Positions 23,377 through 35,754 of a stretch of DNA of 64,000 nt are shown piece after piece. The translations under genes were made by a program, and so were the position numbers. This DNA comes from Gordionus sp. m RMFG-2023. Lineage: Eukaryota; Nematomorpha; Gordioida; Chordodea; Parachordodidae. Position 1 is the stretch's first letter, and each line of letters opens with the position of its first letter. A model generated the notes under the pieces. The model had not been told where the DNA came from. It was given only the letters and a program-made list of their open reading frames with translations, and made no database searches. The stretch is from assembly GCF_954871325.1 (NCBI RefSeq), contig NC_088776.1:39822569-39886568 (forward strand), written 5' to 3'.

Positions 23377-26300
23377 GTTATATTAAAATATAAATGTTTT
23401 ATTTGTATACTTGATAGATTTTGTTGGGGTTGCAAATAAGGCATCTCATTTGTTAAAAACTACTCTAATAGACACTGCAAATATAGTAAAATCAAATTTA
23501 GAAGAAAATGTAACAATGATAACTTATGACCTAATTTAGACAAATTTTAATTTAGACTATTCTAGCTGATTTCAATAAAGAGCAACAAAATTTTGAAAGT
23601 GAGCTCAAAAAAGATGGTACTAAAGAAAGTGAAAATTGTTCATCTTTATGGCAGGGACATCCTAAAAAAGAGATATTAAAGAAACAAATTTTAGCCCTCT
23701 CTCAAGTTTCACATAAAAATAATATAATTTTATATAATTAACATTCTATTTTTTGATCAATAATTTGTTTTATACAGTGCTATAAGCTTCAAAAAAGATC
23801 ATTACTACCAGTGGTCTTTTGCTTAAAAATGTGGGGGGGGGGGGGGCTAATATATTTTTTATATACTATACAATAATATGATACATATGAAATTGGTAAA
23901 AAAATTCTTACTAATAGAAAACTAAGATAAACTGATGTAATAACTAGTGGAGACTTCATTAAATTTCCTCAAAAAACGTTTCTTGATGAACAGCCTAATG
24001 TAATACCTATACCTGCTTCATTTCTGTCATAACTATTTCTCTAACTTCAGATGAACTTTCTAATAATTGAATGAGATCTTAGCTGATTTGCATGTTTCCT
24101 CCTTTCAAATGGAAATCATGATTTTGACTTAGTTTTTCATTTGCCTTTTCAATCTTATGTTCACCTTTGGTCCAGGTTTATTTTTCTAGCATCCAGAACA
24201 TCTTTTGTTATAATTTTCTATATCCACATTTCACCTGGGTCACCAACAATACAATCTAAAAATTGATTTCAATATATTTTCACTAATGTATCCCCGATGA
24301 ATTAATTCTGCACCACATTCCTTATTTTATTAAGTATCACCAATCTTCCATTTCAATCTATAATATCTTGGTCATCATATAACTCTTCCCTTCCATTTTA
24401 AAAACTAAAAATTTCTTTATCTCATTACAATCAAAACTCACCAACTTTGCTGAATATGCCATGCTATATTTTTTAATGTTAAGCCCTGATTCATTTTTTC
24501 ATAAACTATTTTCTGACAAATGTGTGTCATCTAAATTTATCAATCAATCTCCAAAGCATGTTGAGAATCTTGATTCTCTTCCATGTCCAATATCAGAAGC
24601 CTTGATGCATTGCAATCACATTTTTTTTATCATAGGATAATAAATGCTGTGATCCTTTTATTATTGCATACAATAGAGGGTTAGAAAATGTATTTTGTTA
24701 TTTCATAGAGATATTGCACATAAGTCTCATTCTAAACTATTTGTTTAAAATAAAAATTTGAATTTATTTTTAGGCCCATCCCTGGTCTAATCCATTGTTT
24801 GTCCCAGTTCGAATCATACTTTTATCAGGAATGGGCCTGCTAATCTCTGATAAATATTTTATAAATTATATTCGAATATGTCATAAAAATTTTATTTTTT
24901 GGCCTTATCTCAATCAAAAAATGTTTTTTATAAACCAATTTTAAAAAATAAAATTATTATGCTTCCAAGTTCCAAGCCAAAATATGGTCTTCATAGATAT
25001 GTCACTTTATGATATGAATACTGCTAGTTTTATTTAAACGATAATAAATTTTCACAAATTATAAAAATGTTTATCATAAATTTATTTAGGAGTATAATGT
25101 CAATATCATCGAATTTTGAGACGAAATTAATGCCAAAATAAATATAAATTTTTCAAAAAAAATATTCATATTTAAATATTACAAATAAAGCTGCATTTTT
25201 AGTAAACATGATTTCTCTTCTCTCATATTTTATATTTTCACAAACAATAACACGCTATAATCGCCTCGATTTTACTTATAACACCTTACTCTAACTGAAG
25301 ATGTTTTTGTTCATTGCAAATATATAAAAAATTATGACAGTATAAAAAAATTTAAAAATTATTAAATTGAGGGTGAGTGAAATAAATATAGAAAATCTGA
25401 TACGACCACTAATTTGATTTAATCAGCACAGTTTTAAGTGCAATTACAGTGAAAATTCCTTAAGCTAGAGAATAGTTTTGAAAATGATTAACAAATTAGT
25501 ATAGTTGAAACTTCTCTCTTTCGAGATTTTTTTCTGATCATTCTTATGAATCATTAATGAAAAAATTTTAATTATTTTTTTACGTATGCATTTTTAAAAA
25601 GGATGCAAGGAATTTTCTTCGAAACCCCCCGGAAGGTTGTGATTTTCAATTCGATTTCCACCAAAATGCCCCATATGCCATGTGCATGCTAAATGAAGAC
25701 CCTAAATTGTCCCTAATGCGATTTAAATTGGTTCCTACTAAGTAAAATTAAAACACGAAGGAAAAAATTATATTATCATTTTAATCTCTGTTATACTTCA
25801 TCCTCATTTGCTTATGTTATTAATGAAGGTTAACGGTCCAACCAAGATTTATTCTGAGTCGGATAAAGACTGTGAAATAACCATCACTACCTATAATTTC
25901 TAAATGTTCACATAATTATTTCAAATGTGTTTCTTAAATTTAATTACTACCTTTTAAAAATATAGAGTCAAAGAAGAGATATTCTGGAGAAATTACTTTT
26001 ACCGGGTTTCATTGATCAAGCAATCGATAAATCTATATGAAGAAATAAATAACAATCCTCCAACTATCAAGGAATTGGACAATAAACCAATTAATCTTAG
26101 CGAGAAATCTAAAAAAACGGAGACACCTTCAGGTTATATAACAATTAAAAGTTTTCATTTTAAGCTTATTGCTACTATATCCCCTAAAAGCCTTGTAGCA
26201 CAATCAATGATTACTTATGTTTAATTACATTATTATTTAATTTCGAACATATCTCTGTATACATAACTTTCTTATGTCTTTAAAACATTGGTTCTACATT

Positions 26301-29300
26301 TATTATTAGGAAGTTTCCATATAGAGGCTAGAATGTAAATCTTACATTATATATATTTTTAAACTTATATTTAAAATCATTGTCCCTATGAAGCTTTTGT
26401 GCTTTTTTTCACATGCATTATGGATCTATATATTATACTTATAAACTCATAATTTTATAAATCTAGATTAATTATGAAATGTTTTTTTCCCATTGCCCAT
26501 CATTTCACCAATTTTTAACAAAACCATATAAATCAAATATCTTAAATTACTTGTAAAGGTTTCACTAAAATATACAAAGAAAAGATGATATAATTCATAA
26601 TTTAAAATATAGAGGGAACGGAAGATGAATATGATATGGCATCCAACCCTCCAACTGAGTTTATAAGCGATAATATTATTGATGAGGATACTCTCTACGA
26701 AAAAGATGGCTCGCATGACAAGAAAACTAAGTCAAACACGACTAAAGTCAAAAGTAAAAATTATGATTATTTAGAATTTAGCTATGAGTTTTGTTCAGGT
26801 ATCCTATCCTGAACCATTAATTAGTTTCTATACGAACTTGACCAACCGTTAAGAATCCATAAACATTTTTGAACCTCATGATTCTATGCTTATAAGTGAA
26901 AGTTATTACTGGTATATTGTTAAAATTCAATTTATATCCGAATTGGTTTTTTGTAGTGACGATTTTTATAAATTTTGTATATTACTATTTTACAACATTT
27001 TTAAAATATTTTTGAGTTCCTTTTTGTATATTAAAATTTTTAAAAAGCTTATAATAAGGATAAATTAAATCCACTCTATAGATCATTTACACATAGTATT
27101 ATAAATGAGACCTTTATATGTGAAGTTGAAGATTGTGATATTATGAAAAGTCTTGATGGTGCAAATCTTAAGTGTTACATCAAAAGAAATAATTCTTTAG
27201 AATTCTCGAAAATTAACAAAATATTACAATAAAAAACGAAATAAAAATTAAATAATATTTTAGATAAACGTATTTTTTATCATAATTAGGTCCCTTTAAC
27301 TGAGGGAGAAGAAAAATCATTAACTAGGGAACATATATTAAAATATAGTATAACATGAATTTAAAATATGTTATAAGAGTGGAAGATTCTAGTATGAATT
27401 AACATCAATGAATGGATTTTTATCTAAAGTTGATTCATAAAGTTTTGTTTTAAATAATGAAGTTATAAACAAAATCTATTTGAACGATCAGAAAATATTT
27501 TAGTTAATTTTTTTAAAGATCGCCCAAATAAAGAAATGAATATCTTGAAATATTGGCAAAATCAGAGTAATCGATACCTCCAATTATATAAATTTTCTAA
27601 TGTTATTGACTGCCGGTTACTCAAGCATGGAAAGTTTTTCAACAATAACATTTATCCTTTCTTCATATTTGATTTTTGAATGCCCCCTCTTGTAAAATTA
27701 ATAAATTTAAACCTGTTAAATTTTTGAACCAATTTTTTAAATATAAAGACCTATAAATAAAAATTATGTAATAATAATTTGAATACCCATTGGAGGAGTT
27801 CACATCTCAATTTATTTCACAAAATGAAAAATTTTAATGAAAATATATTAAAATTATAAATTTTAATAAAGAAAAAATGAAAAGTAAAAGTTATAATCAT
27901 AATAATCATCCGCGAATAAAATAATCTCTTATATCTTAAATTATCTTCTAATTTACATAACTAAATATAAAAATATCTATACCCTTTACATCATGTGTTG
28001 CTTCTAACCATGGCTCTAAAATGTTCTCTTTCGTTACTTCTATGACCGTTTGCCTAGATATCGATTCTATTGTTACTTTATCCTAGCAATTGATCCTAGT
28101 TTTTTGTTTTATACAAAAGCCAAATATACCAAAATAATTTAAATAAATATATCAAATTCGACAATCCTTTTACCCTTAGTGTAGCCTAATCCCCTATTTT
28201 TATTGAACTATTTCATTTGCCTGTAATCGTCCTATATCTATATCTTGTCTACCCTGTATAATGCTAGATTTATACCTAAAATTATCTTGATAAATTTGTA
28301 CCTAAAAATCTTTTGTAGGAATTTAAAATTGAATTAGACAAGCTTTTATTAAATTTAAGTAAAATGAATTGAAAAAATAACTGATTTGGATTATAAAAAG
28401 ATATATATTTTTATATGAAGAGTAAATCAATTATTGATATAAAAAAGTAAATTATCGATATCAAAAAGTTAATATGTTTTCTTGTTGATATGAAAGTAAA
28501 TTGGTATGTAACAAAATTACTTTTCTTGGTAACTAAATAATATAGATACAATATCCTAAAGGCTTAATTTTATACATTATATATGAAAATATATAAAGCA
28601 TCTTTTAATTCTAAATTTATACTAGAAATCTCCTTTTTTTTCTTTTAGTGCCTTGCACATTTATACTTTGTGATTATTGAACTCCCTCCCAGCTTTTTTC
28701 AATAAAAACCAAATTATCGCTTTTCAATAAAGATTATATTGTTATCATCATTTTACAATCTAAGCTTTCATTTTTCAAGAAAATCTATATTATTATTATC
28801 TTTTCATAATCTAAGCCTCGTTGTTTAATAAAAACCATATTATTGTCTTTTACAAACTAATCCCACGGCACGTCTTTCTTTATTCCTTTTTTAAACTTCA
28901 TATTTTACTTTTAATTTTCATACTCTTTGAAATCCTTCTTACAACTCTTTTAACTCTCTTATATTAATTAAAAATCAAAACCAATCCTTTAGGGATCAAT
29001 TATGGAATTTTTGAACCAGTTTGTTGAATAATAAAGTATCTACAAATAAAAATTTAGAATTCACATCTCAATTTATTTTATAATATAAAAAATGTAAAAG
29101 AAAACGTATTAAAATTATAAATTAAAAAAAAAGAAAACAGGTCAAAATAAAAAATATATAAAGTTTAAAAAAATGAAAAAGTAAAAGTCATGATCATAAT
29201 AATCATCTCACGAATAAAATAAGCTCTATCTCATGATAGTCTATACATAGTAATAATTCGCCAAATATACATCATAAATTTTAATGAGCTACAATATAAA

Positions 29301-32300
29301 TTGTAACAGAACTAATAAACAAATTGAAAATTTCTAGATTATTTTTTTAAATTTTCTGAAAATATTGTTAAACTTTGTAAAGATGCCCTAAATTAGCTAA
29401 AAAATATAAAAAATGGCAACATTATTAAAATTTATAATGAGTAATGGCTCCTGTATATAGGATACACTAAATATAATTAAGGAAAACCGGGGTAAAGCGA
29501 TAACCGGGGTAACAATGTTAACGCGAATAACATTTTAACTCTTAACCATAAATACCTTAAATTTGGTGTGAAGATGTATTTTTATATCTAGTTTCTTACT
29601 ATCTTTTGAAAAACTTTCCTAGTTAGAATCATAATTTAAAAATTAATATATTCCTTCCCCTAGAGCAAGTGGCCCCGCGGGACTACTAGGATTCCATGGA
29701 CGGGTTGTCGTTCATCCATTTATGGATACCTGAATCTGCGGACATCAGCGAAGCTGCTACATCTTATGTGATTTCGGGGGTTGACTGGCAACAGTGGCAT
29801 CATCAGGAAACGAAGGCATGCTCGAAGTGTAGTTGTCGCTAGATCCGCTAGATGCACACTCGTCAAGTGAGAAGATGTGTCGCCTCAGTTCCCGCAGGTA
29901 GTCATTAACATTTTAACCTGCTGGGAACTGCAACCTCTCACCTCTTTGGACCAGAGGCCCATAGTTTTTCAGTACTATGGTCGTCATCTCTCGGTATGTC
30001 GACAGATGTTATTAAAAAGGCTGTTGGGTATTTGGCCCTAAAAAGGGTCTTTGGGTTTTGTAGATAGCGAAGAAGCAGTATTAAAAAAAGAATTGAAAAA
30101 AGGTTTTCTAATTCGTGTGTATAGAAGTTAGAGATTAAATCTTGTATATAAGAGTCGGAGATAATTGACTTTATTAAATTAAAACTAATATAAAAATTCT
30201 TAAACGTAAAATTAATAACTAAAAGATTATAAAAAAATTGTTTCTTTATATACACTTTTCATGAACTTTAAATAATTATTCAAATTTTACAAAAACTATT
30301 TATAAATTCAAAAAATCGTCTGATTATATTAACCCCCCAAAAAAATCCGAATATATAAAATAAATAATTTAAAATACAATATAGTCTGATTCCAAAAACA
30401 ATTAGAATATGCAAATACATTGCATGATTTATCCAAAGGTATAAGGCCAACCAGATTATTTCCTCCGTCGGCCTCTTACAGTTTTTTTACGACGATACCT
30501 TAAAATGACCTGTGACGCTCGCCTGTTTTTACAAGAGGGGCGATCGGCGATAATTTTTACCTTTTCGGCATCTATAAACTGCGCCTGACACGTTGCATCT
30601 TTCGCTCAGACTGTAGGCCACTTCCAATGAATTGTCATAGCGAGCGTTTTGACTAATTCCGCGGGGGCCTCGCATATAAACATGTTGGCATTTGGTGCAT
30701 CCTCTTAACAATTTCTCACAGTTGCTTGATTTCGTGCCTGTCACGCTCTTTTGTTTCGCACTTTGGCTCCTTGAGCTCAGTTTGCAGGCCTTTCCAAAGC
30801 TTTTGCTGCTTAAGTACCTTTTTGGTCGGGGAGAGCGGGCGCGTAATTTCCGGCAGGTTAGTAAATCTGATTCGTGAAGTAGAGGCGCTACCGGTTCCCA
30901 TACTAAGGCGGTCATCGATGATAGCCTCTTCGAGGCCTAGCGGCCCCGACATCGGTCTATAGTGCCTTAGCGTGCATATAAGCTGTTGTGGGAGTGTCAG
31001 AGACTGCGGTGGGGCGAATACCGGCATGTTTCCATGCATAGAGGCAGCAGTCTAGGCATTGATTCGAATGGTGAGGGCGGTAATTGTTGCCATCATGTTT
31101 GCCATAGGGTCAACGGGTTCTTTGTCACCGTATCATCGCCGGGTCGGGTTGACCTGTTCCTAAATTGTCGGGTGTTATTAGATTTTGGAGTGGAAGATCC
31201 AGATATTGAACGTCACAGTCCGGACCTGGCCGATATCTTCGGATCGGCCTAGACCATGGTCTTTTATAAAAACTCGATCCAGACCGTGGGCCTAAATAAT
31301 CCTGGACCGGTTTTTTATTTTTTTGATATTTTAAAAATATCTTGGTTTTTACCTAATTTAATTCTTGTTTTTTGGGACTATAAGTAAAATGCTTCTATGG
31401 ATTACTTATGGTTTTCATATTGCAAAATAAAAATGAACTAAAAATACAAAAATAGGTAAAAAAAATAATAATATTAATTGAATACTAGGACCGTAAAAAA
31501 ATAAAAAGACCTGTCCGGACTATGGTCCTTAAAAAATCGGTCCATCCATCGGTCCCGGCCTAAGACCGACAGGACCGGATTGTTGATTTCACTAAGCCAG
31601 GTGAGCATTGCTCCGAGTAGAAGATTTCTTCATTATAGTCATTCCGTAGGGAAGAAAGAAATTTCAGATGGAGAATATAAATTCCAAATAAAAATGACGA
31701 AAGTAAAACAACATGTAAAATATAGCAAGGAAACGGAAATACTTCCTTTCCTTCGTAGTCTCTGGGGATGTGAAAATATATCGTTCTCATGCCAAGATGT
31801 TATTCTCCTGTTCAATAAACCAGAACACGCTATAAGCCATATTAACGAATCAATTTATCTTTTTATTGGCATTTCCGGACCGAGTCATGATCTTCGTTTA
31901 TATTTATATTTTTCTATAATATACTGCATATTTTTATTTATTTATTACCTAATTTATCTTATTGAAAATATGACAAGATGTGTGTGACATATGCAATTTC
32001 TGATCGATCCCCAATCTCCAGTTCTATCTATGGGGAAATACTAGTTACAGCCCTGAATAACAAATATATTTTTTAAAATAGTTTTGAACTACAGTAATGC
32101 TCTTTTATAAAATTTTTCCAATGACCTATAAATTTTATAACGTCATGCACGATAAACAAACACTAAAAACCATATAAATTTTATAATATTTATGGGACCT
32201 AAAATCAAAACACCAAAAGTGGGAAAGTCAGTTCAATTTTAATTATTAAATAATTTTTAATTATATTTTAAAATTAATATTAAAAAAAGGAACAGAAAGA

Positions 32301-32423
32301 GAAGAAGATGAATTAGACAAAATTATGGAATTAAAGGATTATGAAATGATTAAATCGAATGATGCCACATCTGAAGAATGGGACCAAGAACTCCAGGAAA
32401 TGCTGGAAAATCAAAAAATATGA
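23184..32423 (+). CDS. SYAP1: Synapse-associated protein 1 (BSD domain), complete
   Basis: Orthologue of SYAP1/Sap47, a cytosolic BSD-domain adaptor linked in animals to Akt signalling and synaptic function. Seven exons join in phase: 23184-23376, 23418-23509, 23556-23705, 25602-25741, 25966-26132, 26613-26798 and 32290-32423, giving 353 residues against about 350 in vertebrates. Seen: [13 protein letters not shown] (96-108), KKQILALSQ then [12 protein letters not shown] (146-157), the BSD domain at about 160-212 with [17 protein letters not shown] and [30 protein letters not shown] (259-268) and the acidic C-terminal [16 protein letters not shown]. The intron 3 donor is a weak GTTTCA, and intron 1 (41 bp) is the least certain junction. 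The start is the first ATG that keeps this frame. No disabling change seen. A small extra phase 1-1 exon in the 5.5-kb last intron cannot be excluded. Confidence 0.95.
23418..23509 (+). CDS. SYAP1: SYAP1 exon 2
   Basis: Residues 65-95: [20 protein letters not shown] and [10 protein letters not shown], the amphipathic helix before the QKEQ-like core. Acceptor CTTGATAG, donor GAAAAT|GTAACA, phase 0. Confidence 0.85.
23556..23705 (+). CDS. SYAP1: SYAP1 exon 3
   Basis: Fifty codons, phase 0 at both ends: [20 protein letters not shown] through [20 protein letters not shown], close to the family core. The donor is CAA|GTTTCA, a weak match to consensus, but the next exon continues the protein exactly. 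Confidence 0.92.
24000..24660 (-). pseudogene. decayed coding-like stretch of unknown origin in SYAP1 intron 3
   Basis: The minus strand reads long protein-like runs broken by several stops in one frame, for example [20 protein letters not shown] and [19 protein letters not shown] content and codon choice are less AT-biased than the neighbouring intron. I do not recognise it; an old transposon gene or a processed gene copy are both possible. Confidence 0.35.
25602..25741 (+). CDS. SYAP1: SYAP1 exon 4 (first half of BSD domain)
   Basis: Residues 146-191 plus two bases: [20 protein letters not shown], then [20 protein letters not shown] and FKLVPTK. Acceptor TTTTAAAAAG, donor ACTAA|GTAAAA, phase 2. 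Confidence 0.96.
25966..26132 (+). CDS. SYAP1: SYAP1 exon 5 (second half of BSD domain)
   Basis: Completes the split Lys codon and reads [20 protein letters not shown] with the BSD Phe-Trp pair at 198-199, then a hydrophilic linker rich in Asn, Lys and Glu. Donor CTTCAG|GTTATA, phase 1; open frame beyond 26132 is intron. Confidence 0.95.
26613..26798 (+). CDS. SYAP1: SYAP1 exon 6
   Basis: Reads [20 protein letters not shown], matching the EFVSD motif of relatives, then an acidic and Lys-rich stretch ending FSYEFCS. Acceptor AAATATAG, donor TTCAG|GTATCC, phase 1. Confidence 0.88.
26860..27670 (+). mobile_element. hAT fossil: BED finger and C-terminal piece
   Basis: Near 27105-27230 the plus strand reads [20 protein letters not shown] then [10 protein letters not shown], a BED zinc finger whose final His positions are changed. 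Around 27530-27660, [20 protein letters not shown] resembles the tryptophan motif before the hAT dimerisation end. The catalytic middle is missing. Ends were not found. Lies in the last SYAP1 intron. Confidence 0.5.
27715..27935. repeat. direct repeat, copy 1
   Basis: Contains TTTTTGAACCAATTTTTTAA, CACATCTCAATTTATTT and AATCATAATAATCATCCGCG. A diverged same-direction copy lies at 29007-29235, about 1.3 kb away. Nothing recognisable is encoded between them. Confidence 0.6.
28690..28870. repeat. tandem repeat of about 62 bp
   Basis: Roughly three diverged units built on AATCTAAGCTTTCATTTTTC followed by AATAAAAACCATATTATT. No coding frame. Confidence 0.55.
29007..29235. repeat. direct repeat, copy 2
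   Basis: Partner of 27715-27935: TTTTTGAACCAGTTTGTTGA, CACATCTCAATTTATTT and CATAATAATCATCTCACG. Confidence 0.6.
29640..31215 (-). other. GC-rich tract with open minus-strand frames, unidentified
   Basis: Blocks of about 45-55% G+C (29640-30060 and 30430-31210) stand out from intron DNA near 25%. The minus strand has protein-like frames: [20 protein letters not shown] near 29950-30010, [20 protein letters not shown] near 29850-29910, and longer overlapping frames at 30529-31039 with [20 protein letters not shown] in one and [20 protein letters not shown] in another. No family was recognised and no start or splice pattern was convincing. It may be an old transposon body, a decayed nested gene or foreign DNA. 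The plus-strand frames here are shadows. Confidence 0.4.
31206..31600. repeat. GC-edged inverted-repeat element (CCGGACC family)
   Basis: The left side holds CAGTCCGGACCTGGCC; the right side, reversed, gives CAATCCGGTCCTGTCGG. AT-rich sequence lies between. The arrangement resembles the GC-rich hAT MITEs but no target duplication could be found. Confidence 0.5.
32290..32423 (+). CDS. SYAP1: SYAP1 exon 7 (C terminus)
   Basis: Completes the split codon and reads [20 protein letters not shown] then [16 protein letters not shown] and a TGA stop. This parallels the WEKEL...NWDKEIEKML end of vertebrate SYAP1. Acceptor AAAAAAAG. Confidence 0.88.
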
Positions 32424-32601
32424 ATTATTTATATTTAATTTATTCGTTTTATTATTCTTGGGTTTATCAGCCATTTTATTATCGATTGCGACCAAATTTA
32501 AATCAATTCGTCTTTATCAATGAACAAGGGTTTACAAAGAGCTTAAGCTCGTTTTTTTTATAATATCTGTCTTAATTATATAATATTTATTACTTTTTTT
32601 A

Positions 32602-32607
32602 AATAAA
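32602..32607 (+). promoter_or_regulatory. AATAAA, possible SYAP1 polyadenylation signal
   Basis: First AATAAA after the SYAP1 stop, 179 bp downstream. Such hexamers are frequent in AT-rich DNA, so support is positional only. Confidence 0.4.
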
Positions 32608-32814
32608 TCTAATGTTTTAATTTAGTTTATCATAGTTTACTTTAAACACGAAATATAACATATTTATTGTCTTACAATTTTTTATTATGTACAAATATAA
32701 TATTAATATATTCCAAAATTATATATCGATAACCATTATTCCAAAAATATAAATATGTCCAGTTTCAAAATAAATATTTCCCAGTAAAGTAGTATGTTTA
32801 AAAAAAAGTAATAC

Positions 32815-32935
32815 ATATAGTGACTCCCATTGAATCTTTTCATTGCTAACAAATAAATGTAATCCAAATCGGCACAACCTGAACCAAATCCATGAATTTT
32901 TTTAAGTATCTCTTTATCAGATAGAATCAGGCCCT
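32815..32935 (-). other. candidate exon of unknown gene
   Basis: Between acceptor TTAATAG and donor ATAT|GTATTA, 121 bp read GLILSDKEILKKIHGFGSGC then ADLDYIYLLAMKRFNGSHY. The composition is protein-like, but no neighbouring exon was found and 121 open bases could arise by chance. Confidence 0.22.
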
Positions 32936-34894
32936 CTATTAATTATTTCAGTGCGGAGGCTTTAAAAAGAAAACTCCCTATAAATTAAATTTGGGGTTCA
33001 TTCCAATCCGAAGACCTTTACTTTATACATTGTCTTAATTTTTGGATTTTAATTACACATTCTCAGCTTGATATGGTTAAAGTATTTAAGGCATTTTTGG
33101 TTCATAAATTGTGTAATTTTCATTTTAATATTTATACATCAATATTTTACTGGGAAGAAAAACTCCGGGAGAAGAAGGCTTAGGAATATTATCAATTTTA
33201 AAATATTTTACCAATGTTTGAATTTTCAAACATCGACTTTGACTTACTATAAGTTTTTTAATTTATGTCTTATTAAAGGATTAACCTATTTAAGCTACAT
33301 CTTTCTCCCTCTGTATAATAAAAGAAGAAATTTTGAATTTATTTTATTATATTTATAACCTCTTGATATGTTATATGAATTATATTCAAGAAACATCTCT
33401 GATTTTGAGCGAGCGGACATAAGGATGACTCCCTAAAGGTATATCAAACCATAAATAGTGTGTGTACGTGTATAATATGTAATAAGCGTTTAACAAATTT
33501 AGTGGTACGCTTCAGTGACCCAGATTTTTTTCCTGATTTTTGAAACTAAAATCATGAGCGTTTTTTTTAAATTTGGATAGACCTGAATTGACCGAAAGAA
33601 TATTCCAGAATGTATAGAGTATCTACCCTGTAAATTTTAGTCCATTATGGCATGAGTATTTGAATATTTTTTTTAAAATTAATAATTAAGGGTAGTTCAA
33701 GCTTGCGAAAAAATTAATAAAAGAGTTGCATTATTTTCTTCTCTTCGATTCCAGTTTTTCTTCCACACCGCCGCCTATTTTAGACTGTACAGCGTTTATT
33801 TGTAATAGAACACAAAAACTTGATAAGAATATTTTTAATTAATAAAAACTTATACTAGTATCGATATAATCTATATTTCTAGCTATAATGTGACTTATTA
33901 TATACAACCCAAATAAATATGGAATCATTCAATTTTTAAATTTAATTTATTCCGGTCAGTTCATTTAATTCTTTCCTCATTCATTAAATTTAACAAAATT
34001 TAATTATTTTTGAAAATTTAAGCAGGCGTTCGTTTTTTCCGTTAAAGAAATGAATTGGAAATTCAATAGAACAACAAGATTAACTTTATGCATACACTAG
34101 ATGATGAGATGCGATGGACATTAGTTATTAATTATATATATATGTGTTTTAGATACCTTCAGCATGACAACAAGATTTTCAATTTGTTCAAACCCAACAC
34201 CAACAGAATTAACTTATTTAAAATTATAATCGGCCCTTTTCCTGCCTTATAAAGTAATTAAATGGATATGCAATTATGAACACCTTTTATCTCAGCCTAT
34301 AGACATCTAAATGACAGTATTCGGACTGTTATGCATATAGGTACGTGTGGTCTGTTCACTAATGGGTAAAAGCTCATTTTACTTAAAATCCAGTTTGATG
34401 GAAATGAGGAATATCATGCATAGCTCTTTTGTATCTACAACGATTAGAGGGCGATGCGCTTAGTCTATTCGACTCAAAAATGAATGATAGGCAATATAAG
34501 TGAAATTGCCATAAAATTAATATTACATTAACAATAAACCACAGAACTCAAGGTATTTATTCTAATCATTTAGATTATTTTATTTTTTTTCATAAATTGG
34601 TGTTGCAGTCTCGATTTCAACGACTTAAATTATTAACCAAATATTTAGAAAATGAAAACCTAATGCCAAAGTGATTTTTATTTAAACAATTGAAAAAAAT
34701 ATTCAATATCGACAAGACAATGTATCTGAATTGGATAATAGTGACAAAAAATTATATCATAATAAATAAGCCCAAAAACATTCGAATCAATAGTGAGATT
34801 ATTTTTAACAAATAAGAGCAAGCATGCTATTTGCTCTTAGTACAACAATACCAAGTTGAAATTGGCGTGCTTGCAATTGGAAACGCAAAGAGCT

Positions 34895-34975
34895 AGAATT
34901 ATCTAATTTAGCAACAGTTGTCATGCAAATACTTTCCGTCCCAGCTACCAGCACCTTGAGTGTTCTCTATTGATG
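34895..34975 (+). mobile_element. hAT transposase C-terminal scrap
   Basis: The plus strand reads LSNLATVVMQILSVPATSTL, resembling the hAT dimerisation motif (iLsiPaTSapsER). No more than about 25 residues can be read. Confidence 0.4.
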
Positions 34976-35754
34976 GGTTGATATTGAATTCATTAAGATA
35001 AAATTATATTTATGCATGATAACTACAAAGATATATTGATGTAAATTTATAAATTCAATTTGTATATTTATATTTGTGTAAAATTTAATCATCTTGTCAC
35101 GCATTGCTTAATCTAATAATTCAATTCTTTATCATTTGTTAAAGATATTTTATAAACATTTATAAATATTTATAATATTCGGTATCCAATAAAGATAAAT
35201 TTTTTTTTTTTATTTAATTTTGTTGGCAATAATATACAAAAAAATTTACACTCTTTATCATGTATGTTGTTTTATCGTCGGGCCAATTTTTTAAAATTTT
35301 TATCGGTACGTCTCCGGCCGATATGCAAACGCGCCACCGAATAATATATCGGTGTAGAGGTTTATTTCTAGATAATAGAATTAAGAATAATTAAATAGTA
35401 ATTTGCGTCGTCATGAACTATATCATTAATTTAAATCGCTTAGTTTGAGATCAACCTAAATCAATTATTTCTTCTTTGCATTAATATACTCGTATATCAA
35501 TTTATTGGTACAATGTAGTGTTGTTATAAATTTGAATATCGAAAAACGTATGACATTTATCCAGAAAACAAATCGTCTATTAAAATTAAAAGCTATTTTT
35601 TCTCCTACATTTCAAACAAAAGACAGTAAAATTATTTTAAATTTGATAAAGAAAATAATATATTATCATCTTTTTTTACTTCTTTTTTTTATTGTGAATA
35701 TTTTATTTAAAAAAAAGGTTTCAATTATATAATAAAATACAATATAAACCTGCC

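Noticed and set aside
27715-29235. Direct repeats as ends of an LTR element
   Set aside because: The copies are diverged, lack clear terminal dinucleotides and target duplication, and nothing between them is recognisable.
30692-31252. Plus-strand frames in the GC-rich tract
   Set aside because: They lie opposite the better minus-strand frames, have no recognisable motifs and look like shadows.
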